A stretch of DNA of 64,000 bases. It comes from Crambe crambe (taxonomy: Eukaryota; Porifera; Demospongiae; Poecilosclerida; Crambeidae). Numbering within the stretch: the first letter of the stretch is position 1; every line of letters begins with the position of its first letter. Position numbers and translations under genes: made by a program. Under the pieces are notes generated by a model, which was not told the DNA's origin, made no database searches, and was given only the letters and a program-made list of their open reading frames with translations. Below are positions 49,270 through 64,000 of this stretch, one piece after another. Location: the NCBI GenBank assembly GCA_963924555.1, contig OZ004587.1:7642075-7706074 (forward strand). Direction: 5' to 3'.

Positions 49270-50540
49270 CAGTTTCAGTTTATGTGTGAAAGTCAATATC
49301 ATGTGGAATAGAGACATATGAGATGTCAGGGCAGATACTTTTGGAGGAAGAACACAGTAGCTACTATGAGAACTTGATTCGAGCCATTGTAGAATTTGGT
49401 TGGCAGGAGGAGTAAGAGTTAGCTAACTCAACATTAAAAGTGTTGGACCTGAGTTAAAATCGATGGGGGGAAAAAAGGAGTCGACCTGATATTAACCAGT
49501 AACACAACATGCATTGAAGAGACTCATCCTGTGGAATGGGAAGGTGAGGACAGTGTGAACTCATGTTAGCTATGTGTGTGTGGTAACTACAGTAGCTATA
49601 GCTAACTACTATTAAAATGAGACCAAGTTGTGCTATAACTGATACCTACTGCTGCTGCAGTATAGCTAAGTATTAAGTACTACAGTTCTGGTGTGTGTAG
49701 CTATGTACAACTGCCACCATAGATTACTTTATCCATATGGCTTAGGCTATTGTGCTTTTATTTTTTCTTTTAGCTATCACTGCAGAGGCAATTCTTAATG
49801 GCAACATAATATGGCTCAGTTAGAGGTGAGCATACTGGCAACATTATTTCAGCTGTCAATAGTTTTATCAATAACGATACTCGTTCATCATCTTTTGGCT
49901 ATGCATGGTTCATCACAATCTTCATCTTCTGGCTATGGTAGCTACATCACAATCCTCGTCTTTTGGCTAGCTATGGTTCATCACAATCCACATTTTCTAC
50001 TGACAGTGGGGACTTTTTCCTCTTCCTCAGGTGAGTGGATTACTGTAGAATTATAAGCATTGAATGCTACACTCTTTATTCAGTTCCCACATCTTCATCG
50101 CTATGGGAATCATCAGCAGTAGATTAGCTAAGTATCACCCAGAAGGTATACAAATGATATCTAAGCCACTGTCAAAACAATGCTCTGTTCTTATTTGAAT
50201 CCTCTGTTCTTTAATACTAGGACAAGGTTGCTTAAAACAATTCATGGTAGCTATATCACCCATAACATCATCACTGAGCTTGGTGGCCTGCCTGGTGGAC
50301 CCTCATCTTGCTCTCATTGCCCCATCTTCTTTGTTGTTGCAACTTAGCTCATTTCTTAAACCTCATCTTGTGCTATAGCTAATAATAATAATAGGTGGGT
50401 ATATGTATATGCTAATTGTTATCCTGTAGGCCCACAGCCATTGCCCAACTCTGAAGTGCAGCAAAAGTTCTTGGTAAAAGATACAAAGAGGATATCTGAT
50501 CTAAAGTGTTGATCAAACTTCAGAAACCTCACCCCCAAGT
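49270..50540 (+). pseudogene. Relic 3' half of an LRR gene (second copy)
   Basis: Duplicate of 26360-27560. The two copies align well but differ repeatedly by 4-bp insertions giving TAGCTA (49372, 49438, 49936, 49970, 50123, 50255 in this copy; 26786 in the other). Confidence 0.65.
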
Positions 50541-50659
50541 CACCATTGACAGACCCTTATTATCTCATAGTTTATTCATGTAATGACCCTTTACCGCTCG
50601 CTAGGGTTGTTCGCGGTATTGATATCTTGGGGGAGGGTCTTGTACACTTTAGCTAAAAA

Positions 50660-53600
50660 ATGGCCGAATCAAAGAAATGCAGTGATGCCAGGGAGCATCC
50701 AAACAGTTTACAACTGTTTACGGAAGATCACTTTGAAGTCTGTAAGAGTCTGAAGGCCTTAAACAATGAACAGTTGAGACAACTGGGCACTGCTCTCGGA
50801 TTGCTTTATTCCAACCTTAAGAAGATGAAGGACCTACCTGACGATATTGTGGATGCCTGGCTCAATGGGATGGACAGTGTGTTGAAAAAGAGTGGTCCTC
50901 CATCTTGGACATCTTTGATCGAGGCCCTAGAGAATATCGGTCAGGAAGGGATTGCTTCCACCATCAGGAAAGGTAAAATATGATAAACTGAAGGGTTAGA
51001 ATGAGCAGCTGAAGATAGCTACCTTATCTTAAAACTTGCAGAAAGTAAAAGCAAGCCCACACTGTTAGTGGAGTTAGCTAAAGTAACAGTGTAGCTACCT
51101 AAACCTTTAATATGCAAACAGATTGTTATGAGCATGAGTGATGCATTTTCTATAGCATGAAAACTGGGGTTATACTCCATGGGTCATACCAGCAGAATCA
51201 GGCTCAAATAAGTTTCTCCAGCCAATATAAATTTAATTCTTCATTGTTAAGTAACCATGATCATTTATGTGCTCGGAACTTCCCACAGAATGTGAAATTA
51301 TCATATCCAACGACTCCATGTCTCTAACAAATGCTGCTCCAAATGAACCATCCAAGAGAACCACCTCTACTATAGCCACACCCACTCCATCTCTTGAACC
51401 CAGTGACCTCTTGATGCGGTTATCTCATCAGAGCTCTGGAAGAAAGTCATCATGTAAGGACGACTCAAGTAAGCTATATGGGTTCTTAAAGGTTTCGCCA
51501 AATTATAGCTTTTTGTGTCCTGTCTGTGGCATCTTGTTTGTGGTTTATGTTGTGCCATTAATTTCAGTTATGCTAATTATTAGTCTAAGTTGGTGAGGCA
51601 GAATGTGTGTATGTGACCGTTCTTTGCAAAACTTAAGGTTTGTAGTGGTGATAACTAATGTATTTAGTACAGCAGGTACATACTCATCAAATTCCTACCT
51701 TTTAATGCTCACATGAATAAACTAAAATTGCTGACACTCTAATCAGTATACAATATCACAGACTCGTCCAGTTCTTCACGTGAAATTCTTGAAAAGAAAA
51801 TCCAAGATTTAGAAGATCAGTTCAATGAAATTGCTATAAAAACATTTGATAAAATTGATGAGATGGATCTAAATGTCAGGAAATTCAGAGCACGCTTATT
51901 TGCTCTACCAATCAAATACCGAGAGCAGCATAAAGAGTTTCTCCAGCAGCTGAAGAATGATGTGGAGAAAGACAAAACCATAGAAGATGTATGGATAAGG
52001 CTGAGTGATTACTGGGACTTTCTCAATTACACACTCCTGGAGAATCTGGTTCACAAGTTTGGAAATCAATCCCTCAATGCCAGTATGAATGATTACATAA
52101 AGAAGCTTAAAGAGTTCAGATCATCTACTCGTGTGTGTGACTTTGCAGAGTACTGTACCAAAATCAATGAACGGTTAAAGAAGCACCATTTACAAGATAT
52201 CATTTTAAAGTTCAATCAAAGCTGGGAGGAATGCACATTGGAGGATCTAGAAAATCTGAAGGAAAATATTTCTCATAAATTCTTTCTCCCTTCATTTGTG
52301 ATGAATTTAAAAGACATTCAACCAGGATCCATCGTAGTCACCTGGACACTCCCGACACTTATCGCATCGGCTATCATGGAAATTCTTGAAACCACATACG
52401 TGAGTGAATTTTGTAATGAGAATGGAATTGAAAGCATCACAATCGATGGTAAAGAGATTATTTACTCACCAAGTAAAGACTATGAAGCATATGAGGCCTT
52501 CTTGAAGGATATCAATTTCACTATGAAGGGAAAGAACTTTGATGCTTCAAAACTGGCCCCAATAATGGAGAAATACAGATGTAGAGATGTATGTGTACGT
52601 AACGGATCAGTAATTGTTCATTCTACATCCTCATGGACTCCACTTGATTACTATAGTGTTGGATATGCTCTAGCCAACTCTCCATCAGAATGGCAATTGT
52701 ACTTCTTTTCCTTCAGAGATGAAGTGATGAAGGAGATGTGTAGGAGAATGTTGAAGTGTACGGAATCATCAGAAACAGGAAAGGATATACTTATACATTT
52801 TTATAGAGGTAATATTTCTGTGGAGGGTCTCAAGCAGTTTGTGAAAGTTCCTCATCACCTTCTTCAACGAATCGTGACACTGAACTTCTCATCCAACAAA
52901 CTGGATAAGAAAGCATTAGATCTCCTTTCTCAAGTCATCCCTGCACTGTCTAGGTTAGAGGTATTAAAGCTTTCCTATAATCCCATTGGTGAGAGGGGAG
53001 CAGTGGAGCTCATGAGAGCTCTCTCTCTCTACAAGACTCCATTGAAGGAGTTGTATTTGCCTGGGACATCTCTTGGAGAAGAAGACATACAAGCACTCTG
53101 TGAAGTCCTGGCTGACAATCATATAGAAGAACTAGACATCGATGCCCCCACCATCTCCATTATGAGACTACATGTTCAAACAATCAGAGTCAAAACTCTT
53201 CGTGTTTATCGACCTATGTCAGTGGATAGCTGCACATCCTTGGCATCACTACTCAAGCATCGTACATGTCAGTTGAAGGAGTTGGACTGCAGTATTAATA
53301 GTGATGGAGCTGTTCAACTAGCAGCTGCACTAAGTGAGAACAAGTCAGTTGTGGAAGTCAGAATGGGGTTGAATAATGACATTGGAGATGTCGGAGCAGG
53401 TGCTTTTGGGGACATGCTGAGGAGGAACACAGTACTACAAGAACTTAAATTGAGTCGTTGTGGAATTACATCTCAAGGTTGTGATCGGTTAGCAGGAGGA
53501 GTAAGAGCAAACTCAACGTTACGAGTGTTGGACTTGAGTGATAGTCAAATAGAAGAGAAAGGAGTTGACCTGATGTTAACTAGTTTACAAAGTAACAAAA

Positions 53601-54583
53601 CATTGAGGACACTCATCCTACCAGAAATGTATAAGCGACCAGCAGACCCTAGAGTGGAATGGGGAGGTGAGGACAGTGTGAACATGTTATGTCCATGCAT
53701 GTATAATTGGATGTCATAACTACTGTCTTCTTGATCACTGATCAGGCAGAAGGGAGGGGGTGTGCTTTATAAACATAATAATAAAATTTTTATTCTAGGA
53801 TTTATGACAAATTTTAACCCAACTAAGCAGTCACCAGAAAAGGCACCCTCCAGAAGGCAAGACACGTCACAGGCTACGTGAGTGAAGCTACCAAATTTTA
53901 AAATCAGGTTGAACACTTTGCTATTTACATGCATAGGTCATGGCCAGCTAAAACATCCACCTCCATTGATATTGAGGTACTTCAGACTTCATCAGATATG
54001 TCTGAACCACTAGAAGAAAGTTCCAGGTTTGTGTCCACGTCTACACAATCTAAACTCTTCCCTGTGGCAGAAATGGACTCAAAGAAGACATCACACCGCA
54101 AACAGGCAGACCCAACACCTTCATTTTTCACCAGAGCAAAACAGTGGCTTCAGTCAAGGTGAGCTGATCCTCCCTTTGAGAAATCAAAAGAAATACTATG
54201 TTCATATATCTCATAGGTTCCGTCGTAGGCAACCTGAAGTCCCAAGATCTAAACTATACTCCTTAGAAGAAAGTGAAGACTGGCCACAGTAATATCAGTT
54301 AGCCACCATGGCCCCCAGTTACTAACTCTATATATGTATGTAGGTCTTCAAGAGTCCCATCTTCTCCAAGTCCTCCACTCCATGATCCAACACCTTCCTC
54401 TTCTACCAAGTCCAGGTGAGCAGATCTTCACTTTGAGAGATCAAGAGAAAGACTGTAATTTGTAGGTTCCATCATAGGCAACCTGAAGTCTCAAGATCTC
54501 AACTGGAGTCTTCGAGTACATACCATAAGAGTTCCAAGCGTGACCCTACACTTTCAAGTTCTCGACTGTACTTGGAAGACTGA
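50660..54583 (+). CDS. Death-domain LRR protein (cluster gene 4)
   Basis: Exons 50660-50972 (Death domain: MAESKKCSDAREHP, LGTALGLLYSNLKKMKDLP), 51289-51468 (linker with TTSTIATPTPSLEP), 51762-53666 (helical region and LRRs), 53799-53877, 53937-54158, 54217-54288, 54344-54415 and 54466-54583 (TGA). All junctions are phase-consistent and every exon is open. The LRR exon is closest to that of cluster gene 2 (MDLNVRKFRARL, SLNASMNDYIKKLKEF), but the N-terminal exon is Death, not CARD. The tail is type II, with RQPEVPRSK and EESEDWPQ mini-exons and an LYLED end. No NACHT, kinase or TIR domain is visible. It lies directly upstream of the convergent LMAN1 gene. Probable intracellular recognition/signalling protein; ligand unknown. 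Confidence 0.8.
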
Positions 54584-54689
54584 TAATGTACCAGTGACCC
54601 TAATCCTATTATCTCAATCTCAAACCTTAAAACCTGAAAGGATGTTATTTTTATTAAATTATTTTTTATGATTCATGAAAAAAAAGTGA

Positions 54690-57600
54690 CTAGAAGAATT
54701 TTTTTGCTCTTCTTTCCTGTGCTTGTGAGTAGAGAGAATAGCCAATGAAAACAAGAGACTGGATCACCATGACAGCGATGAATATCCATGATGACAGACA
54801 TGAAGAAGCAACATCCATTTGTGCAGCAGGGCATTTATTTCTTGATATATCCTGTGGGAAGACGGGGGATTTTATGCAAATAAAACTGTATGTGACCACA
54901 GAGCCTCCACCAAAAAGGACACTGGACTAACCTCCAAATCTACCTCTAAGAGAGGATAACCTCTCTACAAAGGATAAAATGTCTGGTCCCATGGTGCTCA
55001 TTATTTGGAGGATTATCTAAACTACTTAAATAGACAACTCACTTGCAAGAGAGTAGTCATTTCTTCCAGCTGCTTGCTCTGCTGACCAACAAGGTTCTTT
55101 GTTTCGTAAAGAGGTTGAAGTTGCTCAGAGGCAGTTGCTTTTGCTCCCTCGGGCACTGAACGGTCTAAAGCAGCCCTGAAACAAAATACATAAATGATGT
55201 GTCAGACTGTCACAAATTAAAGGAAGCCTACAAGATGGTAATAATTATTATGGTCATGGGATATGATACATACACATAAAATCCAAGTATACAAAGTAAC
55301 CTCCGAAACAGGGCAACCTCTCACTAAAGGATGAAAGGATGGGTCCCAAGTGTGTCCATTTAAAGAGTCAACTGCAGGCACCCACCCACCTGAGGTCGGC
55401 AAGCTGATGTAGAATGTTTGATTCTGTGGCTTTGATCTGTGCTAGATCTCCTGTCAGTGAGCTTGGTACAGCACCGGGTGATGCAGTGACATCCACTCCA
55501 CCACCTCCACCACCAGAAGATAGAAGAACATCCACTTTCCGTGCCACAGCCCTAGAAATGAAAAAGTCTAATGCTATTAGTGGGTGGGTGGGGAGGAGAG
55601 GGGAGGGGAGGGAGGGGGAGGAGAGGGGAGGGAGGGGGAGGAGAGAAGGGAGGAAGGGAGAGGAGAGATGGGAGGAGGAGAGAAGGGAGAGAGGAAGGAG
55701 GAGAAGGAGAAATGAAGGGGAGAGAGGGAAAGAGGAGGGAAGAGAGAGGCAGAGGACACTCCACACAATCCCTTGCTCCCACCCTACTACCCCTTACCTA
55801 ATCTCTTTCTGCAGAGCTACTTGCATATCCACCACGACTCTCATGTTCTGCTCCATCTCAAGGGCCTTTTGCCAGTCGCTGACTGTTGAGTCACTCAGAC
55901 TGGAAGATGTAGAAGCCATATCAGGGTGCTGACGAAGGTAGTCTTCGTGACGCTGGTCAAACTCCCCTGCCATTCGGTTATACTTGTCTGTCAGTTCACT
56001 GAAAACTGTATTGTTTTCCAGTAATTCCTGTATGACAAATCAAGTCTCATCATTACATAGGAAGGAGTGAAACCCTTTAATATCCACAGTTTCATCACTT
56101 TCTTACAGGGGGAAACCCCGAATAAAGTGGCAATTCCTGTCAGTAAAACATACTATTTACAGGAGCGAAACCCTATCATATTTAAGCTTCATTATCAGGA
56201 ACCAAACTTGTCTCGGGGTTTATTTGGGGGGGGGCTCTCCCCCCCTGAACGATGGCTTGCCCCCTAGGAATTAGCTAGCTTTCGAAATGAGAATTCTGCA
56301 TGTACTGGTTTGTATTTGCCCCCTCCTCAATTTTTTTCACTTGGCATTTGACTACCCTCGAGCAAAATTAAACAAGCATCAGCTATCCCTGGCCACTTCA
56401 CAGCACTGAACCCCAGCATCAAAAGTGTGTGAACCTTCTGCAAGCTGGTGATGAAATACATCCAGTGCTGTGGAAAGTAGCCAGGGATAGTTCACCAAAC
56501 AGGAAATAAAAGCTGACTAGAACACTAATTAGAATAAACTGGAATCTCTCTGTTGCCATGAAAACTGACCTTAGCTGCTCTTTCCTCTAGTGTAGAAACA
56601 GAGTAAGTTATGAAACTCAACACATCGTGATCATCCGATAACCCCCCAGTAGCTGCACTGACTCCGAAATAAACCTCTTTGGGGATGAAACGCAACTCGG
56701 GAATCTTCTCAAGTTTGAGACAGATCTCATAATCATTCTCTGCAACGCTCACTCCATCGTGTACCCACACTTCAAGGACCTCTCGTATGTACGACATCCG
56801 AACCTTGACAGGGTGTGGTCTATTTCTGAAGTCCTTGAGGCAGCTGCCTTGTTGCTGTTGGCTACCATCACTTCGGTGCTCGTAGAGGCGTACCCCATCA
56901 TTTAGTACCAACTGGATCTTTGGGTTGTCTCCCTGTGAAATATTTGAAATGAGCTAGAATATACAGTATTCTCCATCAAGACCTCTTTAGTGACAAACAT
57001 TTAGGGGCAAGTCATTTTGAGTTTATTGTTTGAGGTAAGCTAGAGTGAATTAATATCACCCAAAAACATATAATTTGGTTTAGAGCATAATATTAATCAC
57101 GAGTTTGAGTACTTACCGATCCATCATTGTCGAATGAGTCGAAAAAAAGACCAATTCCTTTCCAAGTCTCGGCATTTCCATACACTGGACCTTCTGTCCC
57201 TGGACTAGCTGTCACCCACACAGCCTGGACGTCACATGATATCAATGATCACTAGTCTTTCTTCTCTGACATCCCTTACCATTCCATCAGCTCCAGACTT
57301 CAACCGACCTGTCACCCTCAAGGTTACGTCCACGACCCAATGGTTTGCTGCAAGAGAGTTTTTAGACCACACCCACCCACGACGAGACTTAATGGAGGGG
57401 CATACCCGAACAGATTCTTCACTAGGAATTGCACCTTAGAAAAAATAAATGCGTGTGAAGATTATACGATATAAAACCGACTTTAAACTCGCATAAAACC
57501 TAACATCGCGAATTATATTTCCATGCTTCTCTATATAGCTGTACTTACTTCCACCATAGTTCCAGAAAGGGATGTTGCCTTTAGAATCAATCAAGTACGG

Positions 57601-57717
57601 TCCTTTGAAACTGTACATGAACTCGAATCTAGTATGAACCTGTGTTAATTCTGGCAGAAGACCAGCTGATAATCCTATTAAGCCTCCTAATAACATCAAA
57701 ATTACTCTGCACTTCAT
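54690..57717 (-). CDS. LMAN1: LMAN1/ERGIC-53 L-type cargo lectin
   Basis: Eight minus-strand exons: complement of 57549-57717, 57280-57434, 57117-57224, 56570-56932, 55798-56027, 55390-55551, 55043-55175 and 54690-54851, totalling 1482 nt or 493 residues (human about 510). Signal peptide MKCRVILMLLGGLIG. L-type lectin domain with FKGPYLIDSKGNIPFWNYGG, LFFDSFDNDG and ATGGLSDDHDVLSF, including the conserved Asp/Asn/His metal- and sugar-site residues. Coiled-coil stalk follows (residues about 280-430). One membrane segment (WIFIAVMVIQSLVFIGYSLY) and a C-terminal RRAKKFF, the KKFF signal for ER-Golgi cycling. Known role: mannose-binding receptor moving glycoproteins from ER to Golgi. It is head-to-head with the Dixin-like gene. 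Confidence 0.93.
55590..55745. repeat. Purine-rich GGGAGG tract in LMAN1 intron
   Basis: Low-complexity G/A tract. Several long frames across it are compositional artefacts. Confidence 0.85.
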
Positions 57718-58015
57718 CTTAAAGCTCGAACCAGTGGAAAATAGGCAGCAGCAATCTTCTTTTGTTTCTATACCTGCATATGGCCAAAGCTTTTTGTAAA
57801 TTTCTTTCGCATAATTAGAATGACGTACACGTCGACAACATGTCGGCCAGCTGGGCGGATATCCGCTAACATGAAAACCGGACTGAGCCTATTCCGTGTA
57901 CTAGGTCCGTCACAAGACGTCACTTGTTGCGTCTGCGTGGCGAGCTGAACCCAAATGTGTGCCGACTACAGTTGTGTAGTGTCTATGGTTTGTAGCTACT
58001 AAGCTAAGAGATCAG
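57718..58015. promoter_or_regulatory. Head-to-head intergenic region (likely bidirectional promoter)
   Basis: 298 bp separate the LMAN1 start codon (minus) from the Dixin-like start codon (plus). It is more GC-rich than its surroundings, with CpG-bearing stretches around 57825-57950. No TATA box is obvious. Shared promoter activity is inferred from spacing. Confidence 0.55.
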
Positions 58016-63992
<5,977 letters not shown>

Positions 63993-64000
63993 GTATGAGT

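Noticed and set aside
55552..55801. Pro/Ser-rich and Gly/Arg-rich frames
   Set aside because: Low-complexity purine tract inside an LMAN1 intron, flanked by good LMAN1 exons.

Overview
The window looks like nuclear DNA of an animal, most likely a sponge (Porifera). It is AT-rich. Genes are split by many short GT-AG introns. Recognisable metazoan genes are a receptor tyrosine kinase with a Frizzled-like ectodomain, the cargo lectin LMAN1/ERGIC-53 and a Dixin-like calponin-homology protein. They sit among a local family of CARD/Death-domain/leucine-rich-repeat (LRR) genes. The sponge assignment is inference from gene content; no rRNA or mitochondrial marker is present. Exon coordinates were read by eye from splice consensus and frame continuity.

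Layout. 1-4.4 kb: repeats and a decayed CARD/Death/LRR unit. 4.5-12.5 kb: a receptor tyrosine kinase gene on +, with a decayed repeat-family gene in its second intron. 13.5-15.0 kb: a decayed second receptor copy without a kinase. 15.1-22.7 kb: a 7.6-kb transposon with very long terminal inverted repeats (TIRs), a 59-bp subterminal tandem array, a 5-bp target duplication, a HECT-type ubiquitin ligase gene on + and a DDE integrase gene on -, converging tail to tail. 23.5-54.6 kb: a tandem cluster of innate-immunity-like genes. It holds one intact CARD-Death adaptor and one broken one, three open Death-LRR genes, one CARD-LRR gene with a frameshift, and several 3' relics. 37.8-41.0 kb: a broken 3' copy of LMAN1 carrying a tyrosine-recombinase (Crypton-like) insert and a hairpin MITE. 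54.7-57.7 kb: intact LMAN1 on -. 58.0-64.0 kb: the 5' part of a Dixin-like gene on +, sharing a 298-bp head-to-head intergenic region with LMAN1.

Three things stand out. First, the transposon pairs an integrase with a HECT ligase, and both genes take their first exon and upstream region from the two copies of the TIR, so the two proteins begin with nearly the same ~44 residues. Second, the cluster genes are modular: CARD or Death exons, all ending in phase 1, are placed before the same linker/LRR exons, and the C-terminal tails are built from arrays of 42-81-nt phase-symmetric mini-exons. They resemble NLR receptors, but no NACHT ATPase was seen. Third, pairwise comparison of repeated segments shows recurrent 4-bp insertions that turn TA into TAGCTA, and that hexamer is conspicuously common here. 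This looks like a transposon excision footprint or another directed micro-insertion process.
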